In this document: piece after piece, positions 12,889-26,350 of the stretch
How the letters are laid out: each line of letters starts with the position of its first letter
How positions within the stretch are numbered: the stretch's first letter is position 1
Assembly (NCBI RefSeq): GCF_036417845.1
Contig: NC_089978.1
Coordinates: forward strand, 124,960,183 to 125,024,182
Source: Apteryx mantelli
Lineage: Eukaryota; Chordata; Aves; Apterygiformes; Apterygidae
Reading direction: 5' to 3'
DNA: 64,000 nt
Made by a program: the position numbers and the translations under genes
Notes under the pieces: model-generated
Databases searched by the model: none
Seen by the model: only the letters and a program-made list of their open reading frames with translations
What the model was told of the DNA's origin: nothing

Positions 12889-14082
12889 CTGTTGACAATT
12901 ATTTTCAATTGTTTACCTTGAATTTCTTCATTCTTAAACTCTGCTGAGTAAAATTAATGGTTTCTGAGGGGTCTGACTATTCCCTTCCCCAGTAGGAAGG
13001 AGGACGTGTTTTTTCATGGAAGACTGGGGGCAGTGAGTCCTCAAGAGGTGGTGTGTTCAGTTTTCAAAAAGCTTTGAAGGCTGTTGTAGGGAGTTGTATT
13101 ATTAGGAGTCACATATGTGGAGGGAAGCATCCTTTGGGTGTAAAGTGGTGTCCCTGCAGCAAGCAATAAGAGGCATGTGAAGATGGTTTATGACTGTGAG
13201 AAACAGTTGCAGTCATTAAAAACTCCAAAAAGATGGTAAGCTATTTGCTGATCTTCTGTTTATACTGTAAGATCAGATTATTTATTGAGAAACATAGTTG
13301 TAGTTTAATTATATGATGATTGGAATTTAAATACACAACATAAATGTAACTCATTTATTTGCACTTCTGAAAATGGAGGTTTGTTTTGTACATGATGCTG
13401 CAGAAGGCCTACTGAAAGCTACAAAACGCCTATTCCGTGTTCTGTCTAAAGAATTTGAAATTCGACCTTTCTGCAGTTGTGCTGTGATCAGTGGGAGATA
13501 GGCCAGACTAGAAATGACGGAACAAGGCATTACAGGATCAGCTGTACTGTTTGTCCAAGCTCTCTTGCTGGCGATTTTGGATCATTTTGCATGACAAAAA
13601 TTTGATGAATTAAATTTAAAGGAAGAGTCAAACCATCACCACAGGTTCAGTAGGAGAAGTGATGAAGAGTTCAAAAGGCAGGTGAAAGTAATGATATTTT
13701 CCTCCTTATACTGGGAAACCATACTTCATGTGGGCTGAGGGACATGGCTTCTTATCATGTGGCTGTCTACAGTTTGTTTCTTTTCTCCCTTAACTATTCT
13801 CTTTTCTTTCTTTGTTTTCTAGGGATTTTGTTGTTGTTGTTAAGAGATTCTCTTCCCTTTTATCCAGATTTTCTGTATGTAATGCAAGCTGCAGTCTTGT
13901 CTACACTCCCATTGTCCTGGAAAAAAAAAGTCAGTGGTGTGCATAAAAAGTTTCTTGTGAAGCATTTGTTGTGGCGTAAGGAGGAACAGGAGACTAGAGC
14001 TGAATGGGACAAGCATGACTTCTGCATATTAATGTTGGCAAAATATAAGGAGAAAGAGAGACTACTCAGAGGGAGAGGAGGT

Positions 14083-14100
14083 AAAAAAAAAAAAAAAAAA
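14083..14100. repeat. Poly(A) run
   Basis: Eighteen consecutive A. Confidence 0.9.
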
Positions 14101-15280
14101 CAGTGCTTGATAAGGTATTAAATGGTAGCTGAAAGAAAAGAGAAATAATTGTCAGTATCTGTTCAGTACAAGCATACAGTTTTGCACGTGGATCAGAGGC
14201 AAGTGTTCCCTCCTAGACACTACCCCAATAACCTATGTTAAAAGGAAGAAAAATGAATCTGCCTGACTTTCTGTGCAGTCATAAGCAGCTAAATATCTTT
14301 GTCTTAGCACTTCCAACCATCAATTTATACTTTTTATTAGAAACCAAAATCACCTTTCCTGTGATTGTAATATTTATGCCCATGGCTTTATATGGTCATT
14401 GTCATTTTATCACTGTATGTATGATTGTGCAAATTGATTCTATACCTGTATCTATATATTTTGGTGACGGTTTGTTTATTCACTTTCAAGTACCAGCACT
14501 TTGAGACTCCACAATGAAAAAAGGCCATATGACTGGAGGAAAAATTCTTATAAAAGCAGATCCAAACCAATCTGTGCTGTGGTTGAGAAGATTTAGTTTT
14601 TTCTAAATACACCTTGTTAGGCACTTAGGACTCCAGCTCTCATTGTAAATTTCTGTTTCTTAGGTTTCTATCAAAATACTAAAGTCCATGAAGGTATACA
14701 TGTGCCTCACTTCTATTGATTTAAAAATCATATAGAATTAAGGTGCATATGCCAAAGACCCCATGACTTACAATGAAAAATAATGAAAGGCTAATGATCT
14801 GGGCCAAAGCCTTTAGAAGGGCCTTATGTTCTATTTATTTAACCTATATATCTTGTTTATGTTAAGCTTTCTCCTGTCTACAGTGGAACAAACTTGTGGT
14901 TCTCATTCCTCTTTGGCCTTTCCTCAACCAAATTTCTACTGCCTCAATATTGGGAGTCTAACTGCAGAGATTTTTTCTTTTTTTTCTAGAAAACATGAAG
15001 CTGTATGAGGAAGGAGCTATCAGGATGCTGACACTTCCAAGTAGTGTTTTTAGCTTGTTTTTTCTCATCTTGGAGAGGTTAGAGAAAACACAGAAATGAA
15101 AGATACATTGGTACCATTCTTGCTTTTTATCTGATCCATGACAAAGGCTGTTATTACAGCGACGAGGCAAGATTCCACTGAACTAGACATTGGACAAATG
15201 GAGAATACAGAATAAAAAGCCGGGTCCTCTCCCAGTAATTTTCTCTCTAGTGTAAGGCAGAGACCTATCTTAATATATTA

Positions 15281-17040
15281 TTAGTGTAAGACAAGAATGA
15301 GACAAAGGAAAAGATGAGAAAACAGACAGATTGGGGAGTACATGCAAATGGATAGCTTGATGGGTGCTGTTTCCTGCATATCAGCAACTGTGAAAAGTAA
15401 CATGGGAATTTCAGTACAGGAAAAATTTGTAGAGTGTTGAGATATTTTTGCAGATGTTTGTGGAATGCAACTAAATTTAATTTGCAGGCACCTGAAATGC
15501 ATTAGTGGAGAAACTCTTCTTACCTTTACAAACCTTTAGAATCTTTCTTAGTGTCTCTTCCAGTCCCATCCTCCTCCATAATAGCAGGTACACATTTTTG
15601 AACTACACTCTTACAGCTCTCTTCACTGCCTAGGCTAGTGTTCTGTTAGTTGTCTCCCCTCAGCTTCTTCAGTGCTGTGCTTTACATTTTCCTCTTGGTT
15701 CATCTTATATGTTCTCTGAGTTTCCCTCATGATTTTTCTTTGCTCATTAAGCAACTGTTCCTCTGTTGTTACAACTTTCCTCAGTAAATATCGAAATCTT
15801 CTGTTTCCATCCTTGCTGGTTATTGTAACCGAAGTACCAGAGCTGATGAGATCTTGTGTCTGTCTCTTCAAGATCCTGTCATGTCACAATATGATCTTCC
15901 TCCTCCTTTACATAATTTCCATTGCTTGGGAACGTTCAGTGACAATAATGCTTTGCTTCCTTATTGCTTCTTCTTCCTTCCACAATGAGTAACTGTCATC
16001 TCATTAGAAGCAGTTCATTATCTGTTCCTCAGATGTTTGTGCCACCCTAAAGTACCTGTCTTCCTTTAGCTGGCTGCCCAGCTATCTAAGTGCTGCTGTT
16101 TCTCAGGCTCTTAGTTTTCTCAGGAGAAGAATTGATAATCATTTCTTGTCTGGATTGTCAAATATCTATGTAAAGTAGAGAACCTTAAGCTTTTAAATGT
16201 GTCAGTGGCTTGTATCTTTTTTAATGTTTGGCAGATAGCATCATACTTGTCTCATACTGAGGCCACTGACATGTATACCTGTAAATATGTGTGTGTATAC
16301 ATGTATAGTACTGTCACCTTTTCAGTGTTCTCATTGATGCTGAACAAGTACTTATCAATTGGCAAAATGTCTTGATTGCAGACATTTCAGGTTGTGATCG
16401 TGTGGGATCTCCCAAATCGAGTTCAACAGACTCTTAGGGGAGCCTCAGGAAGAAGGAAGCAGGCATGCTGTGGTTTGGGGTGAGATCTGAGCAGTGGTAT
16501 ACCCACTGAGAGCGTGGGCTGTACAACTGCAGTGGATGAGGCAATCGCTGTCCTGTGTTGACTCCAGATGAAGATTGATGTTTGAGGCATCACCAATATG
16601 ACTGCTTGTATCAGCCTAAGATGTTCTGTTTCTCTGTTACATGAAGGGAGGCTACAAAGTTGAGGGAAGCACAATTGCTGGCCGTGCAAAGATTCCCATT
16701 TTATTCCTTGCTCCAGATCCTGTGCTTACCCCACTGTTCCCTAGTGTGAACCAAAGTTGCAGCAAAATGGGTAGAGGGGCACTGTGGTGTGCCATATTGA
16801 GGAGCAGATTTTAGCTTGTGATCTTGGCCCCTTGTCATTAAAGTGGCAATGCTGTTTTTTAAGTGAGAATACAGATACTAGCGTGTCCTGTGGGTTGTAA
16901 TGAAATGTGATAACCAGGAAGGCTAAAGGGCTAACCGTTTTCTTGAGATCAGATGGGGATACAAATGACAGAAACTCATCTACTGGCTTGGTGATTTTCT
17001 CCACTGCGACTGTATTAGTGACATGTAGTCTCACTGCAGA
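15281..17040 (-). pseudogene. Candidate decayed protein-coding sequence, unidentified
   Basis: Reading the minus strand from 17040 downward, coding-like text appears in successive frames broken by stops and frameshifts. At about 17030-16900 it includes VEKITKPVDEFLSFVSPSDL. At about 16780-16500 another frame gives GNSGVSTGSGARNKMGIF and then DTSSHIGDASNINLHLES. Near 16370-16300 it gives DILPIDKYLFSINENTEK. At about 16060-15640 it gives SLWKEEEAIRKQSIIVTERS and then GTSVTITSKDGNRRFRYLLR, with TAA and TGA inside the frame. After a shift near 15640 it continues EEDGTGRDTKKDSKGL. The charged, S/T-rich composition suggests a large regulatory or structural protein, but I do not recognise it. It could be a processed retrocopy or exons of a lost gene. 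No poly(A) end or target duplication is obvious. Chance is not excluded. Confidence 0.35.
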
Positions 17041-20000
17041 TGGGTGCTCACCGTACTAGATGTATGAAAAACAGCCCCACAGTGTGAGACCTAGCAGGTT
17101 GCAACAATACAAAGAAGCGATGTTAAAGAGGAGAGACTCATTTTATAGACTGGGAAAGTAAGAGAGTTCTTTTTATATATTTTTTTTTCATCCACCTCTT
17201 ATCAAGTCTTAAATCTTATAATGGAAGGTGGTATGCTTGTATGCTTTCAAATGACCCAGTTTCTGCCTGGTAATGTCGTCTTGGTTGGTATTCAACAGGA
17301 TAAAATTGCAACTGGTTTACTGCTATGTGAAAAGTTTGTCTAATGGAATGCCAACTTTTTCCGGAGACATCTGCACTATTTAAGCTTATTTTTAAAAATA
17401 ATCTTGTGCATTGCTTGGCTGCAGGGGGTTTGGTGTTTTCACTTCACCCTGGGAACGAAGAGTTGACAGTCCAGTTTTTTTTAAATATTCTCTGGTGGGA
17501 GATTGACTCTATAGCTGCCTTTGTTTCTGCCTCTCTGCTGCAGAAGTTGCTGTATGCACCCTGAATGCTGTCATTCCTGACAGCATTTGTGTTATCCGCG
17601 CCCTCAGCAATTGGGATCTTTTTTTCAGCAGTGTGTGGCTCCCCACCATGCAAGAATTCAGAAACTTTCCTACCCCTTCTGCCTAGTTAACTGTGCCAAT
17701 CACATGCTTGAGGAAGACTGGAAGTCTTGTTACTATCCAAATCTGTGGCCATGAGGCCAAAAACAAATGGGAGACAATAACCAGTTAAAGCAAGATTGAA
17801 GATGGAAAGGAGGGAGAATTGCAGCAGCAGTGAAGATAAAGGATAAAATTATGGCAAATATATAAAGTTGGTGGGAGAGATTTATAGGCTATTGAAGTGC
17901 TTTGAAGGGAATTTAATGACAGGCAGAAACTGCTTTTGCTGGAAGACTGATTCTTTTTGCTTCACTTTATATCAGGAAAAGAAAGAAAAACTAGCCAGAA
18001 GGAGGCTTTCCAGGATGGCGATCAGACAAAAGATAACCAAGTAGGAGGAAGAAGAAGGGGGAAGGCAGGCAGAAGGGTCTTCCTACTTGTTGTTGTTTTC
18101 ATTAATAAAAGAAGAAACAACAACTGAAAAAGAGGCTAAGAACTGGTTCATAGGTGGATGAACAGCACAGATATTTTGAAGGCGTTTTAGCACCAAAATA
18201 GTCTAGTGCAGTTAGTCCTATCAAAAGGCCTGCTCTTTCCAGACCTTGACCGTCTGGGTTCATTAGACTCTACTGGTGCAGGAGCTCTAATGCCCCCCAG
18301 CACCCAGATTGGACTATCATTTCAGCAGTGGTATCATCCTGTTTTTTCAGCTTTCTGTCTGTGAAGATCCTTCCATCAGAGTTCAGAATTGCTTGAATAT
18401 GTGGATAGTGATTTTCCACCTTGATTTCAGGGTTGTTTGACCAGACGTCTTACTAAAAGCCTGTGTCCTATAAAATAACAGGCCCAACTGTGTCCTTCAC
18501 TGAAGGAGCTTCCTGATATGCTGAGCTGAACGTGTCTGCACAGGCCAGACACTTGTGTGTATACTGTCTGTCCAGTGCTTCTCTGAAAAACCCTCTGAAA
18601 AATTCCTCTGCACATTCAGTCCACCTGTTCTTTCTGTGTGCACATGAAATATCTTGAGTGTGGAGAATTTACTGCATGTATCTAGCAAACCCTGAAATAA
18701 AACTATTCTGGAAATATATGGGTGGCTCTGCATGCATAGCAGTGGTTCTGCAAATGTGCAGTAAATGCAAGACAAATGGGACTTTCTGCAGGATTGCTTG
18801 AATGCACAAGACATCTACACCAACCCTGTGCCATGGCAGGCAGCGGAAGGGAGAGGAGTTGGGGGGTCTTGAGAGAGGCTGCTGGGGCAGAACAACACAA
18901 CTGACTCCTCTCTGCATTCCCAAGATGTCCACAGAAAGAGAGGCTACTTGGAGCAGGAGTGCAGGGTGAATTTTAATTATCACAGCAATCTGCATGTGGA
19001 CTTGCAGCCCATATTCAAATTGCCCTTGTTCTAGTGCTGTTCAATATTCTGGCCAAGCAGAAAAGATCTACAAGATTTTGATTCGAGACACCATGGGCTT
19101 GACTCTCAGAGATGCCAGCAACTTCCATCTCTTTTTCTTCTTAAGCTTGAATTGCAGCCTCACGTGTTTTTCAAAAGCAGGATCTCAAAATATTGAAAAA
19201 AGTTTGTTTTTCATAAGTGGTGGCCCCACAGTTTAGTTGATATTTTGTGAGTCTGCTAAGCTTAAATCAAGGTAATGTGGATTAAGCTGCCCCTCTGACT
19301 TTTCCAGCTCACTCTTGGATGGTATTTGTCAATCTTAAACTCATTTACAGCCTGCACAATATTGTCTTTTATTAATATTCCTTTGAAATCCTTATCCATT
19401 ATCTTGGCATTTTGCAGAAGGTACAATTATGTCCCAAAGTACGGTTGAACAAACTCCAATAAATGGGTGACAGCATCCAGTCCTCTTCAGTAAGTAACTG
19501 TTCAATTTCTCTGAGGGTTTTTTTTTTCCATTTGATATCTCAGGCCAGAGAGCAATATACTTTCCTACCAATCTGAATTTAAATGAAGCAGACTGCTAAC
19601 TTTGATTTGCTTCTGTTCCTTCCCATCTACACAAAGTGGCTTGTGTTAATCATATTAATAAAAATGGCATTAAAATTACCAAGTTTTAAAGAACGGGACA
19701 TGACAGTGATATTACCCACTAAGTTGCAAGTCATTGTGCATGCATATTAATTACAAGTTGTCTAAGATTTCAGCAGAAGCCCAAAGGAATGACATTTTCC
19801 CTGTATGTTGTTTTTAATTTTGGAAACCTCTGTTGTAATGCAAGATGTATCCTGTCCTAATGCGGTTCTGTAATCACAGCATGCTTTAATTTTGATAGAT
19901 GACCCTCAAATCCTTTAAATCCACTAAGATCTGCAGTAATTAGAATGATTTTGTAATACTTTGTTTCCTGAACTATCTATGGTGACATCCATCTATCATC

Positions 20001-20479
20001 AGATGGATTTGTTTACTCATTCCCTTTTCAAAAAAATCAAAAAACAAGTAATTTGTATTGAAAGCTTATCTTTGTTGCTACACGGGGGAGGGAGCCTGTT
20101 ATAATTTATCTCACTTTAGTCTCTGCTCCCTCTTTTTGAGGGATTGTGCTCTGAAGAAATGCACGTTTCACAAGTATTCAGAGCCCTTTTCCCCTCAATA
20201 TCCAAGTAGTAGCAGTGTCCCAGTATGAGTGCTAAAAAGTCACCTCATCCATTCTGAATGCCTGCCAATAGAAATAAGGAGCACAAGTTAAAATTCACCA
20301 AGTAATTTTTTTCCCTATTCCATATATCTCTCTCCTTTTCTTTTTATTCTAATGCTTTTCTGCACACACAAATCTAGTGCATCTCTTCAGTGTCAAAAAA
20401 TTAATGAAAGTGGTTGTACAAAGCAAGAAAGCATTGAGGATATGTGTCTCCTATTGGGACTAAACTATGTCTATATATA

Positions 20480-20880
20480 TATTTTTTTGTATTCACTGTG
20501 TCATTTCTTGTCTTTCCCTTGGAGACCAGTATCTCCTTTCTTAATATTACTTCACCATCTTTCCCATGGTTGCTACTGTTTGCTCAGTCTCCTTCCCTGT
20601 CCTGTGTTGTTCTCTTTCACCATGCTTATTTTTCATTCCAGCCCATGAATGTGCATGTATTCATCTGCTTTGTTGGAACTCTGCTCTCCCCTCTCCCTTC
20701 CTTCCTCCTCAGCTTTTCTCTTGGTTTTCTCTCTGGAACGTATTTTTCCCTACCCTCTCTTCTTGTCACCTGCACCCCTTCTCTCTCTGATGTGTCTGTA
20801 GCATTTTCTCCCATCTTCCTTGCAGAGGCTGTCTCTTCGCAAGGTTCCCTCCCAGTCCCTGGCCCCCAGCCACCTCATCT
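20480..20880. repeat. Pyrimidine-rich (C/T) tract
   Basis: The + strand is strongly enriched for C and T over about 400 bp, with runs such as CTCCCCTCTCCCTTCCTTCC. Low complexity explains the long open frames on the + strand here. Confidence 0.6.
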
Positions 20881-21809
20881 CAGCCAGATGAAGTACCCAT
20901 GGGCAGGACACTCTCGTGCTGTTGTGCAAAGCAACAGGCTGCTTGCCCTCAAGTGCATCTCAGCTTTATCGTTGTGATAGTGCAGGGAGAGGCAGGAAAG
21001 CAAAGATCAGTGCAGCTGGCAATAAAGTAATAGCTGCCAACAACAGAGGAACCTGCAGTAACCCTGCCTCATGGGGGAGGGAGGTTGGAGGAGCAGGGGT
21101 TTAATCCAACATATGCCTCTTTCTGGCAGATATGTGTGAGGCAGACCCGGAGCTCCATCAGACAGTGGACTGATGTGGGAGATGCTAAGTATAGCCCAGC
21201 CCAGCCCTGCCTGAGAGCACGGAGTGTCATCTAGGAAAGTACCCTTGCATTTCCACAAACATCGCATTTGCTTGTTTTTTCCACTCATTCATGGCTGGTT
21301 TTGCCCATTTTTTAAGAGCTGACAAAAGCACACCCCAGCAAGACATGAGGGCAGGTCTGTACCATCTGCCAGTATCTGGATTTATGTGGTGGACTGAGGA
21401 GGGTCTTGGCTTTAATAACTCAAGAGAAGATGGTTCCTTCCTGGGCAGGTTAATAATCAAATCATATTAACAAGTAAAATTTGATTAGGCTTCTGATTAG
21501 GAAAGAGCAAGCCAGGAGTTTGAAGCTTGTTGTGTCAACAGAATACATTAGCTTCAGTCTGATGTTCTGCTTTCAGTAATAAAAATTGGTAATAAAATTA
21601 TAGCCACTGAATTCCTTGTGAGGTTCTGAACATGATACAGTGCTTTTAGATGATTACTAAATACCATGGGATAATACACTGGAACTTGGTCAACAAACAG
21701 CCAGAAGAGTATCAAATTGTTTAATTACAACAAAAAATAGTGATAAGGGGGGAGGAATCTTTGACTTAAATGAATGAGGTAAAACTTCTATGTTGGAAAA
21801 ATCTGTTAG

Positions 21810-21825
21810 GTTGTTGTTGTTGTTG
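21810..21825. repeat. (GTT)n microsatellite
   Basis: About five GTT units. Confidence 0.85.
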
Positions 21826-24800
21826 CTTGAGGTCATTACTCAGGAGACAGATGTCCCAGTCAATGGGCCCTGAGCTCACTGTCATACAAGGCTGTGTTTT
21901 GCAGAACAAAGAAATGTAAAAAATGGCCAAATGGGCATGGGTTGCAGCCTAGCTCAATGCTGAAAAAAATCCAAACATTTCTGAAAGTTGAACCTTTTTA
22001 TTAGAAAATGTTACAAAAAAAAAGTCAACAGCATGTTATAAACAGGGTAATTACATGCAAGAAACAACTTCCAAAGTAATCTTATTTGGAATGATAATGG
22101 AGGTCAGGCTTTTACTGAGAACAAATTTTAGAGAAAAAGGAAAAAATCATTCTTGTAATTTTTTTGTTGAGCTGGATACTTTCAGCAGGGGCTTAGAAAT
22201 GGCTATCAGGTCTCTACATATTAAACAATTGTCATTTTACCTTGCCTTAACACAGACCAGTGTCACACAAATTCAGTGTATCAACTGGATAGCTGTTAAA
22301 GCCATGTTGTAAATGCCTAACATATTTAGGAATATAAATAATACTTAGCTTACTTTTCTCGTCAGAATAGGATCCGGTGACAGTGTGATTAATCACAGGC
22401 TGTTCAGCATCAGTAGGGGGAACAGAAACCTATTAATGCTGCATTGCTCTCCAGATGCTGAGACTGTACAGGAAGGAAATGATCTCTGAAGTGAGGGAAG
22501 ATGGACTGTTAATTCAAACACCACCATTCCACCTGCTATCAAGAATGATTACAGATCAGAAGGGTATGTTTGTGATAATTGCTTGATCTTTGTGGCTAAT
22601 AAATTTAACTTTCCACAGTCAAAATCCTGTTAATGCTAACTGCAATGTTTTACCTTATACCTAGAGTTTTCCCTCCCCCGGATATGTTTATGTGGGACAA
22701 TTCCCTCATCAAGCACGCTCACTCACACTAGCTCAGGCCCTGGAAGAAGTGCATCAAGGCAAGCATAGCTCTCTGCTCAATGTGGTTAGCTCTGCGTCTG
22801 CTGTTTACTTCAGGCACTGGTGCAATTGGCTTCTGATGCTGCTTCTGCACAGTGCTTTGCTTCGCCCCAAACACGTACCCACAGTGGTTAAAAACGCTCT
22901 GACAACATTATGGGGCGGGGGGACAATGGACAAAAAAAATCTTTGAATTTCAGCTTTTTCAGTTTAACTCAATTCGCTTTCTCTGATAAGCTCTGCTCCA
23001 GCATGAGAGCTGGGATGCCTCTTTTTGTGTATTTCACGAACAGCTCATTTGACTGTGCCCCTGGCAGATGATGTCCTCACTCAGATTGCTGTGAGTGAAC
23101 CTAGGTGAGCAAGAGGTCCTGCTGGAATACCAAGCTCGTAGCTAAGGCCTCTGCAGGAAACCCACAGATTGTCTAAAGAACGCGTCAAGTTTTGTTCCAG
23201 TTAGATGCAGATTGCTGTACCTGTTCTTATGTTTTTCTTGCAAATTTGTACTGGGAACTTTATAATCAGCTTTCCAAGTCTGTTTGTATACTTTATAACT
23301 GCCGTTGTAGGCAAGTTCTTTTCTGGACAGTTCCCCTCCCCCCTCCCCCCGTGAAATCTCCAGATGTTGCTTTAGTTTCTTTTTCAGAAAATCTTCACTT
23401 ATGATGCAATTTCCTTTGGTTCTTTCTTAAGCTGGATCAGCATTAGTGACTTCGGAATAATTTCCTTATTGGTTCCATCTTGGTTCCACAAGAATATAGC
23501 TGATGCTTTCTCTTACCATCTCTGTCCTGCTGTGTTGGCTTTTGGGCCCAAATGAATTAGCCAAAATTCAGTTTCTTTCCTGTTTGGATGAACATTAGTA
23601 ATACAAACTGGGTGTGCTTTTCATGACATCTTCACACAAAAATTTTACTTTAAGATGGTGGAAACAGAGAGGCTGTTTTCCCACTTAAAAATACTGGTGT
23701 CTTTTCTGTTTTATGGTGCCACAATTGCTGTTTCTTTGGCCTTGTCTCTTCCAAATACACAGCCAGCAACAAATAACCGTGCCTCATATTCCAAGTGGAT
23801 CTGCTTTATTGGGAATGGTGAATAATGCATTTTTATGCTGGATTACTTATTATTTTGCTCATTACTTCTGTCAAGATCTAGTTGGATGTAAGAAGTGAGT
23901 GTACTGAAATATCATTTGAGAAGTGTTTGTTAGTTAATAATACCTTTAAATGCATTTGGATACTTCTCCTCATGTAAGTTCATGTATATATGTTTTGCAC
24001 TTAGAGCCAAGTTATTACAACAAAGGTAGTGCTGTGTATAGTAAGGAATTTGAACTGTGTGGTTTTGGTCACCGTATCCTCCTAGAGTTGAGCAGGCTTG
24101 TCCTGTCTGGCCTGATTTTTATTCACAAATCTCAAGAAAAAAACTTTTTTCTCTCAGTTGGTCTCTGAACTTTGAGTTGAATTGTATTCATTGGGTAAAT
24201 GCAAATGTTTAAAATGTTCTCTCAGTACCTACTGCTATGTTGAGGCTGGGTTACTGCTTCAACAAGCTCTGCTCCAGGTGCTTCTGCTGGTTCAGCCATT
24301 AGACTTTCCATATAATTTTGGAAGCAAACATATCCTGCTTAATACATTTAGATTTAAACTGTGCGTGTAAATGCCAGCTCTGCACATTTTGTGTAATGGT
24401 AAAGCTGCTTTTTACCGTTTAAATACCTGCTGTGCTGCAACACAGGTAGGAACTAGATGGATCTGTGTTAATTTATTGAATTTAGCTCTGCTCAGTACTG
24501 CCGACAGGGGTATCCCCTCTCTGAAGCTATATGAGCTTTGATTGCTTCCTCTGTTGGAGCTAAAGACTGCCACTAAGGCCAGTAAAGGATAGCTTTGACT
24601 GTCTTTGGGATCCAGATCCATTCTTGGTGGTAGCCATTAGCACCTTTTAAGCTAGTATCTAGAGAGAGCAAGTGTTTGAATAAACACTCCTGAGATAGCA
24701 GCAGGAATAGCACATGGATGGAGCCTTGTACATGTCTAAGGACTCCTTTGAAGAGTGTGGTCACAGCATGTTCCCATCTCAGCTTCTGGCTCCAAGATTT

Positions 24801-26350
24801 TGCACTTTTAGTGAGTTATGCTCTTATTTACTTGCAATATCACTCCTCCCTTCACTCCCTTGCCCCTTTTTGGAAGGTCCAAATGATTGAATGCTCAGAG
24901 CAGGGTGAAAGGATGTGGTCCAGGTATATTGCCTTCTATAGAGTTTCTAACCACTGCTGGCTTTGGTTACTAAACTTCTTTTCCTGGCCTACGATATATA
25001 TAAAACTTCAGTGAAAAAAATTGTTTTCTTGGTGCTGTTGCTGATGCATTTTGAATTAGGGACCTAGCACTGTGCGGCAGGTGTGCAGCAAACCCAGCCA
25101 TTTGTAGCTGTGATTGCGCTGTAAAATGGATCACTTCAAGGTACAGCGACTGGGGATTAGAAAGGCACTGCACATAGGAAAATTGAAACTACCTCATAGC
25201 ACACACTGGTAATCTTTTAAATTGTTAACTCTAATTTTATCAGAAAGTCTTCTGTCTGATCTGATTTCCATATCCTGTTTCTTTCTGTTTAGTAAATGCA
25301 ATCACTTTGGTCCATTCTGTTTATTTTGTTTATTTTTTTAATTCTTGGAAATGAGTGTGATTTTTCTTTATTTGGATGAATAACAACAGAGAGAGCTTGT
25401 ATATCAACATCACTGGAATTGAATTTGTGGAATATTTTATCTATATGAGGTTTTATTTGATTCTTTAATTGAATCTAAATTCAGGAAATGAAATGAATTG
25501 GGTTCGGCCTTTTAAATGTATTCTGTGGTCCATGCTAGACTTGCTGTTCTTGTGACAGATGCAAATGAAACCTCAGATGTGTTGTGTAGACATCATTGAA
25601 CCACTTGCAATCTGTATTTGTATTTGCTTCCTTCAGAGCTGGAAATTGTCATCAACGTTCTACCTATGCGGTTGATGATTGATTACTTGATTGATCCAAT
25701 GAGAATCTCATGGCGGGGGAAGTATTAGGATGGTGCAAATTTGAGCTGAGGGGAGTTTACTCCTGTTCTAGATTTGGAGCTGTTCTCTTTTAACATAAGC
25801 TGTAGTATATACATTTTTTTCTGGGTGAAGTTGAATGTATTAGGAAATGAGTGGAAATAATGTGACTGTGAATTAATATAATCTGTTTGTTGTTACTTGC
25901 AGCAATAAGATGTTACTTTCTTCCCTCAGCTCACTCCAAGGACATGGATGGGTAATACACAATAAACTGCAACGCATCTATATGGGCTAAAATATGTGAA
26001 AAACATCACCTCCTTAAATGAAATACTTGTGCTGGCATTCCAGTACAAAGATTCTTGCATGTTATTTATTTATTTGTGTTGTCTGGTTGTACAGGTGACG
26101 GGAGAAGGATTAGCTAAAAAGAGTAAAAGGCTTAGAGGGGCACTGGTGGTACAGGTATAGTTTATATGTTATGGTGTTGTAGTTGAGCCGTTGTAGCCTT
26201 TGTAGATTAGACTTAGGGTAACTTTTACAAAATGAGTTTCCAGAACAATGGATATGAACATGTAGAAGAGCAAGCAGGAGAAGTTCAGTATGTTTCTACT
26301 TTTTTTCCCATTTCCCAGCCCTTTTATGTTTATATCTGTGTTAAGATTGC

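Larger units (their letters stand above)
10321..15280. other. Intergenic, no gene recognised
   Basis: AT-rich sequence with simple repeats: a 20-base GA tract (12519-12538), a 10-base G run (12879-12888) and an 18-base A run (14083-14100). The longest open frames (11622-12017 and 13744-14121, + strand) show no domain, no good start context and low-complexity ends, so I treat them as chance. Confidence 0.6.
17041..26350. other. Intergenic, no gene recognised
   Basis: Mostly unique AT-rich sequence. Notable parts are a pyrimidine-rich tract at about 20480-20880, a (GTT)n tract at 21810-21825, a 14-bp palindrome at 22384-22397, and an AT-rich stretch at about 19620-20030 that looks like a conserved non-coding element. 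The longest open frame (20444-20977, 177 codons) is a by-product of the pyrimidine-rich tract, which lacks stop codons. Confidence 0.6.

Noticed and set aside
20444-20977. 177-codon open frame on the + strand
   Set aside because: It lies in a pyrimidine-rich tract where stop codons are rare, and the S/L/P/F-rich translation has no domain and overlaps other open frames.
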